From a gamma proteobacterium SCGC AAA168-P09 (GTDB lineage: Bacteria > Pseudomonadota > Gammaproteobacteria > Magnimaribacterales > D2472): a stretch of 64,000 nt of DNA. The DNA lies in NCBI GenBank assembly GCA_000385055.1, contig ARRL01000002.1, forward strand, positions 154,242 to 218,241, read 5' to 3'. Made by a program: the position numbers and the translations under genes. Of this stretch, positions 8,677-16,855 are shown in pieces (position 1 is the stretch's first letter; each line of letters begins with the position of its first letter). The notes under the pieces were generated by a model. The model was not told where the DNA came from. It saw nothing but the letters and a program-made list of their open reading frames with translations, and searched no databases.

Positions 8677-9975
8677 TTACAAAAGTATGTTGCTAATAGT
8701 TTGCTTCACGCCATTAATGCCAATGTAAGTTGTGAATAGAGAAAAAATAAAAATTATAATCAGAACACTATTAGTTAGCCATGTGTTTTCATAACCATTC
8801 ATCAAACTTTTCTTATTAGTAAGATAAAAAATACTTGCCACCGTTATAGGTAAAATAAGTGAATTAAGTGCCTGAGAAACTATCATTACTAACACAGGTC
8901 TAGCATCAAAAATAGGCACTACCAGACCTAAAAGAGAGATTCCTAATACCATTAATCGAAATTTTAGCAAACTCATATCCCTATCGGTATTTGTGTAATC
9001 ACAAATAAGCCAAGGCAACATTAAAACGTTTGGCAGTTGAGAAGATACGCCTGCTGCAATAAGACCAATTGCAAAAATAGAGACAGCCAATGAACCGGCT
9101 AATGGTTCAAGAAGTGTAATCATTTGAGAGGCTTTGGATAAGACCAAACCTTCGGTATGGAGTGAAGCTGCTGATGCTGCCATAATTGATGCACTAATAA
9201 CGAACATTAGGCATACAGAAACAATTGCATCATTTCTTTGTTTTTTGTAATCAATTAAAGTCCAGCCAGCTTCCTTAACCAGCGTTGTGCGAATAATAAA
9301 TAATCCTGAGAACACAGTTGTACCAACCATTGATGCGATAACAAGAAAAGCGCTTTTATTTGAGTCTTCTAAAACGCCAGGGATGCTTGGCATCAAGCCT
9401 CGAAAGATATCAATAGGAGGAGGCATCATTATAAAAAAGTTTGCTATAAAACAGATCGCCATTACTGCAACGATTGCTGCTGCACTTCGTTCAAAAAACT
9501 GAGTGTTACCGTTCCAAAAAATATAATAAACCAAGGATATAAATACAATTGAAAAATAGATAGGCGGAATACCTTCATCAAAAATAGATTTTGACCATTC
9601 AGATGATATTTCAGCAACTATACCCATAACGCCCATAACGCTTCCGCAGACGCCAGCGGTTAAGGTTATTATAAAAAATAGTCCTAGTGTTGGATGTATG
9701 TGCGTTCTGAATGCGTGAAGAGCTGTTTCTCCTGTGATTAATGTATAGCGGCCATATAGATTGATCATAAAAAAAGTGCAAAGACAGGATATAATAATGG
9801 TCCAAAGAAGGGACATTCCATAATCTGCCCCTGCCTTCGCCATAGAAGTTACACTTCCCGTCCCTATATTAAAGCCAAGTAAAAAAATACCAGGAAGAAA
9901 TAAAGACAATCCAGCTAAAAATCTTTGTTTAAAAGTTTTCATATTAGTTAATTTGGCTGTATTAGTTTTAGTCAT
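8677..9975 (-). CDS. Nramp-fold transporter lacking canonical metal-site residues
   Basis: 432 residues, about 11 membrane segments, alignable to MntH/Nramp over TM1 (LLGFNIGTGSVTSMAKAG, then LLW) and TM6. Canonical Nramp has DPGN in TM1 and MPH in TM6 for Mn/Fe binding; here the equivalent positions read GTGS (residues 38-41) and FSG, so Asp, Asn, Met and His are all replaced. The gene starts in an ATGA overlap with uxuA and is the last gene of the alginate operon. Two readings: a transporter for a non-metal ligand of the pathway, or a divergent metal carrier supplying metal-dependent enzymes such as UxuA. The family fold is fairly sure; the substrate is not. Confidence 0.75.
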   Translation of the reverse strand: MTKTNTAKLTNMKTFKQRFLAGLSLFLPGIFLLGFNIGTGSVTSMAKAGADYGMSLLWTIIISCLCTFFMINLYGRYTLITGETALHAFRTHIHPTLGLFFIITLTAGVCGSVMGVMGIVAEISSEWSKSIFDEGIPPIYFSIVFISLVYYIFWNGNTQFFERSAAAIVAVMAICFIANFFIMMPPPIDIFRGLMPSIPGVLEDSNKSAFLVIASMVGTTVFSGLFIIRTTLVKEAGWTLIDYKKQRNDAIVSVCLMFVISASIMAASAASLHTEGLVLSKASQMITLLEPLAGSLAVSIFAIGLIAAGVSSQLPNVLMLPWLICDYTNTDRDMSLLKFRLMVLGISLLGLVVPIFDARPVLVMIVSQALNSLILPITVASIFYLTNKKSLMNGYENTWLTNSVLIIIFIFSLFTTYIGINGVKQTISNILL

Positions 9976-11186
9976 AAGGATTTACCAATCTTATCTGAAG
10001 ATAAAGCTCTTATTACTCCCCGAATTTCTGCTAAAGCTTTCATTCTTCCTATCTTGGAGTAGCCAGGATTAACAACCTTATGAATATCATCCATCATCAA
10101 GTGCCCATGATCGGGACGAAAATATATCTCATTATTAACTAACCCATTGGATTTTCTTCTTTTCTCTTCATTAAGCAACTCACTTATTATCTCAACCATA
10201 TCAACATCACCATCTAGATGAGAGGATTCATAAAAAGATCTATGTTCGTTTAGATCAATGCATACATTTCTCAAGTGAGAAAAATGTATACGAGATGCAA
10301 ATGTTCTAGCTAGTTCAGGAATATCATTATCTGGTCGGCTACTATAAGTTCCAACACACAATGTCATCCCATTAGATTCGCTCGGCAAGCTACTAAAAAG
10401 CATATTAAGGTCATACTTTGTACAAATAATTCTAGGTAAACCCAGTAAATTTCTAGGTGGATCATCAGGATGGATTGCAAGTTTTACATCTAACATTTCA
10501 CATCTTGGAAGTACTTTACTAAGAAAACTAATTAAATTAGAGCGAAGATTTTCAGCAGAAATGTTCTTGTATTTACCAAGCATAGTCTTAAAATCTTTAA
10601 TATTATAAGATTCTGTCATTCGCCCGGGCAGGCCAGCAATAATATTATTAGTAAGTTCTTTTCTTTCGAGCTCTGACATTAAGTTAAAAATATCTCTTGC
10701 TATTGATACATCCTTGTCAGAGTAATCATCTTTTGCATTGTCTCGTTTAAGAATGAATAAATCAAAGGCAGCAAATTTATTATGATCAAAACTAAGAGAA
10801 TATGCCCCGTTTGGAAGCTTGTATTTAAGGTCTGTACGAGTCCAGTCAATAACAGGCATAAAGTTATAACATACTGTTTTTATCCCACACTTTGCCAAAT
10901 TTTCTATTGATGAAATCCAGTTTTCTATGTAGATATCATTACCAGGAAGTCCCAATTTAATATCCTCATGCACCGGAATACTTTCAACTACCGTCCATGA
11001 AAGATTGCTCTCTCCTGACTCTGTGAATTGAATAAATTTTTGATGATCTTTGATTGCCTCTTCTGACCAAGTTTCCCCGATAGGTATGTGGTGAAGTGCA
11101 CTGACAATATCGGTTGCACCAGTCTGCTTAATATCATCGATCGTAACTTGATCGTTGGGACCAAACCACCTCCAAGACTCTCTCAT
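9972..11186 (-). CDS. uxuA: Mannonate dehydratase
   Basis: 404 residues, the usual UxuA length. It starts RESWRWFGPNDQVT and contains IPIGETW, TVVESIPVHEDIK and KLAIHPDDPPRNLLGLPRI, all family signatures of the Mn/Fe-dependent xylose-isomerase-like fold. The enzyme converts D-mannonate to 2-keto-3-deoxygluconate (KDG). It abuts kdgK without a gap and overlaps the Nramp-like gene. Alginate breakdown reaches KDG without mannonate, so its presence suggests that the same locus also handles saturated mannuronate or glucuronate; the partner isomerase and oxidoreductase (UxaC, UxuB) are not in this window. Confidence 0.92.
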   Translation of the reverse strand: MRESWRWFGPNDQVTIDDIKQTGATDIVSALHHIPIGETWSEEAIKDHQKFIQFTESGESNLSWTVVESIPVHEDIKLGLPGNDIYIENWISSIENLAKCGIKTVCYNFMPVIDWTRTDLKYKLPNGAYSLSFDHNKFAAFDLFILKRDNAKDDYSDKDVSIARDIFNLMSELERKELTNNIIAGLPGRMTESYNIKDFKTMLGKYKNISAENLRSNLISFLSKVLPRCEMLDVKLAIHPDDPPRNLLGLPRIICTKYDLNMLFSSLPSESNGMTLCVGTYSSRPDNDIPELARTFASRIHFSHLRNVCIDLNEHRSFYESSHLDGDVDMVEIISELLNEEKRRKSNGLVNNEIYFRPDHGHLMMDDIHKVVNPGYSKIGRMKALAEIRGVIRALSSDKIGKSL

Positions 11187-12140
11187 CTAAGATTCATTAG
11201 AATTAGCACTAAGAGAACTTAAGTTGCTCTTTGGTAATATTGCTCCTTTTGTTTGCACAACTCTTGCTGCCAAAAAGTGCCCCGCCTTACAAGCCTCATC
11301 TTGATTTAATCCACTAAATCTTGAGGCTAGATAAGCTGCATTGAATGAATCTCCTGCAGCAGTTGTATCAACAACGTCTACAAGATTAGATTTAATATAG
11401 ACAAACTCATGATTTGTAAAAAACATACACCCTTCTACGCCAAGCTTTATAACAACTTCTTCAACTCCAAGTTTGGTAAGTGAAATCACCGTTTCTTTTT
11501 CTGACTCGAAGCTAAATAACTCTTTCTCATCTTCAAACGTCGGAAGTGCTATGTTTGTTAATCGGTACATATCCGTATAGGCTTCTTTTGCTGTTTTTAC
11601 ATCTGGCCATAAAGCTGGGCGGTAATTGCTGTCAAAAATAACCTTTCCGCCTTTAGTTTTATAATTGGTCAATAAACGAAATAAAATAATGCGGGTTTCT
11701 TTATTCATTATGGCCAAGGTAATTCCAGACAAGTAAATATAATTAAAATTAATCAATGCGAGAAATGTCTCTTCAATTAGAGCTTTGTTGTTAAAGAATT
11801 CTCTTGCAGCAGAGCTACTTCTCCAATACATAAAAGAACGTTCACCTTTATCGTCAATATCAATCATGTAGAGCCCAGGTAGTAAACCAGGAGTTCTTTT
11901 AACCAACGAGCAGTCAATACCCTCTCTTTCCCAATTCTTAATAAGCCAGTTGCTATTTGAATCAAGGCCTAATGCTGAAACATAACTAACATCAATGTCG
12001 TGCCTAGATAAATATATAGCTGTATTCAATGTATCTCCTCCAAAAGATAATTTTCTTAGGTTGTTATCATTGCCTATAGAACTTTCTTCATTTGAAAGTT
12101 CCAGCATACATTCACCTAAAATAGCTACAGAGATAGACAT
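11187..12140 (-). CDS. kdgK: 2-keto-3-deoxygluconate kinase (PfkB family)
   Basis: 317 residues, ribokinase fold. N-terminal GECMLEL and SFGGDTLNTA form the sugar site, and TTAAGDSFNAAYL is the PfkB signature 2 with the catalytic Asp. The segment GLYMIDIDDKGERSFMYWR is typical of KDG kinases. It phosphorylates KDG to KDPG, which KDPG aldolase would split (that gene is not in the window). It sits 31 bases after the SDR gene and directly before uxuA, in the alginate operon. Confidence 0.9.
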   Translation of the reverse strand: MSISVAILGECMLELSNEESSIGNDNNLRKLSFGGDTLNTAIYLSRHDIDVSYVSALGLDSNSNWLIKNWEREGIDCSLVKRTPGLLPGLYMIDIDDKGERSFMYWRSSSAAREFFNNKALIEETFLALINFNYIYLSGITLAIMNKETRIILFRLLTNYKTKGGKVIFDSNYRPALWPDVKTAKEAYTDMYRLTNIALPTFEDEKELFSFESEKETVISLTKLGVEEVVIKLGVEGCMFFTNHEFVYIKSNLVDVVDTTAAGDSFNAAYLASRFSGLNQDEACKAGHFLAARVVQTKGAILPKSNLSSLSANSNES

Positions 12141-12171
12141 GCTATATTTTTAAATCTTCTGCTAGTAGAGA

Positions 12172-12924
12172 CTAAGAGAAGACCAAACCCCCATTGGTGT
12201 CTAGATTAACACCTGTTAAAAAAGATGATTCATCAGACAATAAAAAGCTAACTGTTGTTGCCATTTCATCTGGCCTGCCTTCTCGTTTTAAAGGAGTGGC
12301 ATTAGCCACATTAGATCTGACTTCGTCTTTTGTGAAAGTGTCATGGAATGCTGTGGTAATCATCCCTGGGCATAGTGAATTAACACGGATGCCTTGCTGT
12401 CCAAGTTCTTTGGCCATTGATCTAGTAAATGTCATTACCGCGCCCTTCGAAGCTGCATAAGCGGATGCCCCGGGACCTCCGCCATCTCGTCCTGCTTGAG
12501 AAGCAAAATTAACAATGGAAGAACCTTCTTTCATATAAGGTAACACCTGTTTGGTGGCTAGAAATGTTGAATTAAAGTTTAATTGGACTACTTGATTTAG
12601 AAAACTCTCATCCATTTCATCTATTTTTTTTCTCTGAACCAGGCCTCCGGAAATATTAACCAAGCCATGAATTTCATTTCCATAATGAGATATAGTTTTT
12701 TTAACAAGAGCTGCTACATCTTCCTGTTTTGTCATATCACCTTTTAAAATGAAAGCATCTATATTATTATTTTTAAGTTCTTGACTTAGAGATTGTGCTT
12801 GATCTTCACTCCCGAAATAATTTATGGCAAGTTTTGCACCATGATTAGCCAGATCTAATGAAACGGCTCTTCCTATATCCCTTGCTCCACCTGTAATTAT
12901 TACTACTTTATCTTTCAATTTCAT
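12172..12924 (-). CDS. SDR oxidoreductase, probable DEH reductase
   Basis: 250-residue classical short-chain dehydrogenase: cofactor loop TGGARDIGRA near residue 12, the catalytic Tyr-x3-Lys in SAYAASKGAV, and the typical end GVNLDTNGGLVF. A strong ribosome site (AAGGAG, 8 bases before ATG) precedes it. In alginate loci the SDR at this place reduces 4-deoxy-L-erythro-5-hexoseulose uronate (DEH) to KDG, and that is the preferred call. A mannonate/fructuronate oxidoreductase role (UxuB-like) is an alternative because uxuA is two genes downstream. Confidence 0.75.
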   Translation of the reverse strand: MKLKDKVVIITGGARDIGRAVSLDLANHGAKLAINYFGSEDQAQSLSQELKNNNIDAFILKGDMTKQEDVAALVKKTISHYGNEIHGLVNISGGLVQRKKIDEMDESFLNQVVQLNFNSTFLATKQVLPYMKEGSSIVNFASQAGRDGGGPGASAYAASKGAVMTFTRSMAKELGQQGIRVNSLCPGMITTAFHDTFTKDEVRSNVANATPLKREGRPDEMATTVSFLLSDESSFLTGVNLDTNGGLVFS

Positions 12925-12965
12925 TATTCTAATCTCCTTAAGATTGTTTAAATTCTAAATTATGT

Positions 12966-14261
12966 TTATCTTTTTTTTAATGGCTTGATTCTTGGAATTA
13001 GTATCAAGACACTTAACATGGCAATAACTGCTAAAGCGGCACCAATCACAAATGCTGGAGCATAGTTCCCACCAGATGTTAGCCAAGGGACCAGTGATGT
13101 TAAAGCAACGGCACCAAGCTTGGCAGCTGTTCCAGAGTACCCTGCAAGAGTAGCAATAGTTTTACCTCCAAACATATCACTAGGTAAAGTTTGAACATTA
13201 CCTATAGAAGTTTGAAATCCAAATAAAATTACAGCCATTATTATTACTGCAGTCGAGGGGCTGCCGGGATTAGACATGGCTAGCAATGAAGGAAGCATTA
13301 TCAAGCAACCAAGGCCAATAACTACTTTACGTGTTCTGTTAACCGACCAGCCTGCTTTTATTCTATTTTGAGCTAACAAGCCTCCAAACCAGGCTCCAAA
13401 CATAGCACCAACGTAAGGGACCCATCCGTAAAGACCAATAGTCTTAACATCCATTCCATACACTTCGAATAAATAGATGGGTATCCAAAAAACAAATAAC
13501 CACCAAATAGGATCAATTGCAGCAGAAGCTATTATTACTCCCCAGCTTTCTTTTCGAGATAGTAATTCCCTTGTGTTGGGATTATAGTCATCCAGTATTG
13601 ATTCATCTTCGACATCAACTCTTATTTGGCCGTCTAGAATATATTTTTTTTCCTCTTCAGTAATCCATGGGTGTGTTGAAGGAGGAGATTTAACTAAGAA
13701 TAACCAAGGAATCAACCATAAAAAGCCGAAGACTCCAACAATTATAAATATTAACTTCCAGCTAAAATATATAGTTAAAAATGCAATTAAAGGTATTGAA
13801 ATAATACCTCCAATTGCAGCACCTGAATTAAAAACACCTTGAGCAAATGCCCTTTCTTTTGTAGGAAACCACTCAGCATTTCCTTTTGTAGCTCCAGGCC
13901 AGTTCCCAGCTTCAGCTAAACCTAAAATAGATCTAAATATTGCAAAACTGAGTAAACCTCTCCCAAAAGCATGCAGCACTGTTGCTAATGACCATAAACT
14001 AATAGATAAGGCGAACCCAATTCTTGTTCCGACCCAATCAAATATCTTTCCAAAAATTGCTTGGCCGAAAGCATATGAGAATACAAATACTACAGATATG
14101 ACAGCAAATATTTGTTTATGTTCGTCATTTGTTTTTCCAGGAAATAACTCACTTGCGATATCAGGCCATAGGACTCCTAGTGCTTGCCTATCTATATAAT
14201 TAATAACTGTTGCTAGTGCTATTAAACTGACAACCCACCATCTTAAATTATTTATTTTCAT
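12966..14261 (-). CDS. MFS hexuronate/DEH importer (ACS family, ExuT-like)
   Basis: 431 residues from ATG at 14261, which has a good ribosome site (AAGGAG); the longer frame to 14342 runs inside the kdgF-like gene and is rejected. It has 12 TM segments, with LATVINYIDRQALGVLWPDI in TM1, the ExuT/GudP anion:cation symporter signature, and GLAEAGNWPGATKGNAEWFP in TM4. Imports a monomeric uronate across the inner membrane; in this setting the likely substrate is DEH or a uronic acid from alginate. Overlaps the cupin gene by 14 bases. Confidence 0.88.
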   Translation of the reverse strand: MKINNLRWWVVSLIALATVINYIDRQALGVLWPDIASELFPGKTNDEHKQIFAVISVVFVFSYAFGQAIFGKIFDWVGTRIGFALSISLWSLATVLHAFGRGLLSFAIFRSILGLAEAGNWPGATKGNAEWFPTKERAFAQGVFNSGAAIGGIISIPLIAFLTIYFSWKLIFIIVGVFGFLWLIPWLFLVKSPPSTHPWITEEEKKYILDGQIRVDVEDESILDDYNPNTRELLSRKESWGVIIASAAIDPIWWLFVFWIPIYLFEVYGMDVKTIGLYGWVPYVGAMFGAWFGGLLAQNRIKAGWSVNRTRKVVIGLGCLIMLPSLLAMSNPGSPSTAVIIMAVILFGFQTSIGNVQTLPSDMFGGKTIATLAGYSGTAAKLGAVALTSLVPWLTSGGNYAPAFVIGAALAVIAMLSVLILIPRIKPLKKR

Positions 14262-14610
14262 TATTCTCTCCTTGAATGAAGTCCTCACGATGTGGAGTAA
14301 ATACATCAATAAGTACGCCTTTTTTTCTACAAATAGCACCATGCAATTTATGGGGTTCTACAAAAAATGAATCTCCAGCGGTAAGAATTTGCGTCTCTCC
14401 TTCTATAACTACTTCAAATTCCCCGCTCTCTACATAACTAATCTGAGTATGGTGATGCTTATGCTCAAAACCTATCGCACCCTCATCAAACCAAACCTTT
14501 ACTGCCATTAGGTCTGAGCCATAGGCAAGTATTTGACGGCTTATACCGATATCAATATTCTCTACTAGTTTGGGGTTATGTTTATTAAATACCGTGTTCT
14601 TTTTAATCAT
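14248..14610 (-). CDS. kdgF: KdgF-like cupin, unsaturated uronate linearisation
   Basis: 120 residues from ATG at 14610, preceded by AGAGAAA as ribosome site; the longer frame would run into the end of the PL17 gene. It is a single cupin barrel with metal-ligand histidines in HKHHHTQISYVESGEFEV and a second motif AGDSFFVEPHKLHG. KdgF proteins open the ring of 4,5-unsaturated monouronates released by alginate or pectin lyases, giving the linear keto form used by the reductase. The position between the exolyase and the importer fits this role. Confidence 0.85.
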   Translation of the reverse strand: MIKKNTVFNKHNPKLVENIDIGISRQILAYGSDLMAVKVWFDEGAIGFEHKHHHTQISYVESGEFEVVIEGETQILTAGDSFFVEPHKLHGAICRKKGVLIDVFTPHREDFIQGENNENK

Positions 14611-14629
14611 TAATATTTTCTCTAAAAAA

Positions 14630-16855
14630 TTAATTTGACTTAACAAGTGTGAAGTGACCCTGCCACTCCAAATTTATATTATCTTTATTTAAATTGTGAT
14701 TTGATTGCCAATCACCTTCACCAGAAATTGCTAATGTATATGTATCTCCATTAATAAAATGCAACTTAACTAAATTTTTATTTAGAAAATTACTATGTTC
14801 TATTTTTAGAATTGAGCTTTTTGCATTTTTTGTAAACTCAAGTCTCGGGTTGTATTCACCATGAGCTTCTAGTACAGATACAAAGGTATGATTTTTTGAT
14901 GATGGAACTCTATGGATTATTAGATTTTCATTTCTAAGATTGAATGATTCATCATTAGCACCTATCTGTGAAAATATAAATTTTTCATTCTTATCACCCA
15001 AAGTGCTATAGGTATAAAACCTATTAGTATTTAGCCAGGTCATTTGCGATAAGCCATTTTCAAGGTTTACAGTACCTTTATTCCATAGATACTCATATCC
15101 ATTTGACTTCCCAAGCGCTTCCTGCACTGGGTTGTATTGAATTTTACCCGAATGAGATATTAAATGACCTTTATAATGTAAAGGTAGATCATATTGATTT
15201 TTATGTTTTGATTTAATGTCAAAAATATCAACAATCAAAGGGTGTTCTAAAAAATCAAGATTAATCATAGCCATTGTTCTAGTAAGAACTGAATCTTTGA
15301 AAGCTCCTATGAGCTTAGATGAAGTTATATTTATTAAATCACTCTCTTTAAAAAATAATATCTCTGGAGCAAATTTTTGAGACTCATACCAATCGCCATT
15401 AAACTGACTAGATTCATTTATAACAACTGTATTATGAGCAATTGTCTGCTTGGCCCATAAGTTGTTTTCTGGTAAATAATGACCCCCGTACTTAGCTTCA
15501 ATATTTAAAAAACGAGCTGCTCCATAGTCGCTAATAATTTCATTGTTATTGTCATAAAAAAGCCAATGCATTTTATCGAAGTGCCCATGGCCAAGGCCAT
15601 GTGATGTATTTTTCATAACAAGAGCCTGATGTCCAGATTTAAAACCATTTCGGAAAACACTTAGAGCACCCATGTCACCCTGTATACCGTCCCTTAGTTG
15701 CAAACTTTTATATTCAAAAGGTTTTTCAAGTTTTGCATCTAAGGCCTTTGCTACATTAAAACCATAACCAGTAAGCAAGAGATGATTTTGAAGCTTAGCA
15801 ACGGACAAAAGACTTGAATCATTATTAATGTCATATGCTATTGCAACAGAATGAACTAATTCTATGGTATCTATTCCTTTATCCTTTATAGCATCGTTGA
15901 TTGGAAAAAAGAGTTTGTTATAACTTAGCTGAATTGTGGTGTAGATAGCCTTGATTAAGGCATTGTCCTTGTATTCAAATATTTTTAAATTAGGATTATT
16001 GCTGTCTATTGATTTGGCAAAAATAACAAATGGCAATAGAGCAAATCTTTGATAATAGGGTCCTTCTGCGTAGTATCCATCAGGAGAAAATAATTCATCT
16101 ATCTGTTTATAGAATCCTGAATCACCTGATTTATCAAGACCATATAATGCTTTTGTAACGAGATCATTGTCATTCAAGGTATATCCAGTCATGCCAACAG
16201 CTGAAACAGCCCAAGTCCCATGATTGTGAATTTTATTAAAGGTTTCCGGTTGTCCAGATGATAAAAAATCTGCCATAGGGATAAGGAGATTTTGCTCAAT
16301 AATATTCTTATCCGAACTAGAGAGAGAGCTAACTATCATATCGTAGCCCTGAATAGCATAAAACAACCACATTGATTCATTTAAGCTTTGCCAAAACAAA
16401 ACACCCGGCGATTGCTCTTTTCTTTTAGGATGTATACCGAGTGTAGGATAAATATCGGCATAAATTAAAAAAATAGATTTTGCATAATCTAGATATTTTA
16501 TGTTTTCAGTTATTTGATATAGCAACCCGAGATCATAGAGAAGCTTATAATTACGTTTATGCTGCTCGTGTGTAAAGCCTCCTCCAGCATCTTTTGGGAT
16601 TGGAATAACTGGAAGGCTAGCAATATGCTTATCAGTCTCTCTAACTAAAGATGCTAATGCTTTTTGAGCTAAAGGAATCTGAGTTATGTTCTGAGATATA
16701 TTTAATATATCTGCTTGGGTAATAGCTAGATTTGGATTCTGTTGTTCAGCATTTGCATACAAGCTGATTAATAAACAGCAAATCAAATTTATTATTTGCT
16801 TTCTATGATTAGATTGCATATTTTTATTATTATTATTTAGAATGTTGATATTCAT
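14630..16855 (-). CDS. PL17 oligoalginate exolyase
   Basis: 741 residues with an N-terminal signal (hydrophobic LICCLLISLYANA, cleavage near residue 36; starts at 16855 or Met13 at 16819 are both possible). It has an alpha/alpha toroid alginate-lyase domain, then a beta-sandwich of the heparinase II/III type. The PL17 catalytic pair is visible: Asn211-His212 in HNHGTW and Tyr268 in EGPYYQRF, with the same 56-residue His-Tyr spacing as Alg17c. HGLGHGHFDKMHWLFY carries further active-site and metal histidines. It releases unsaturated monomers from oligoalginate, probably in the periplasm. Overlaps PL6 by 23 bases. Confidence 0.92.
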   Translation of the reverse strand: MNINILNNNNKNMQSNHRKQIINLICCLLISLYANAEQQNPNLAITQADILNISQNITQIPLAQKALASLVRETDKHIASLPVIPIPKDAGGGFTHEQHKRNYKLLYDLGLLYQITENIKYLDYAKSIFLIYADIYPTLGIHPKRKEQSPGVLFWQSLNESMWLFYAIQGYDMIVSSLSSSDKNIIEQNLLIPMADFLSSGQPETFNKIHNHGTWAVSAVGMTGYTLNDNDLVTKALYGLDKSGDSGFYKQIDELFSPDGYYAEGPYYQRFALLPFVIFAKSIDSNNPNLKIFEYKDNALIKAIYTTIQLSYNKLFFPINDAIKDKGIDTIELVHSVAIAYDINNDSSLLSVAKLQNHLLLTGYGFNVAKALDAKLEKPFEYKSLQLRDGIQGDMGALSVFRNGFKSGHQALVMKNTSHGLGHGHFDKMHWLFYDNNNEIISDYGAARFLNIEAKYGGHYLPENNLWAKQTIAHNTVVINESSQFNGDWYESQKFAPEILFFKESDLINITSSKLIGAFKDSVLTRTMAMINLDFLEHPLIVDIFDIKSKHKNQYDLPLHYKGHLISHSGKIQYNPVQEALGKSNGYEYLWNKGTVNLENGLSQMTWLNTNRFYTYSTLGDKNEKFIFSQIGANDESFNLRNENLIIHRVPSSKNHTFVSVLEAHGEYNPRLEFTKNAKSSILKIEHSNFLNKNLVKLHFINGDTYTLAISGEGDWQSNHNLNKDNINLEWQGHFTLVKSN

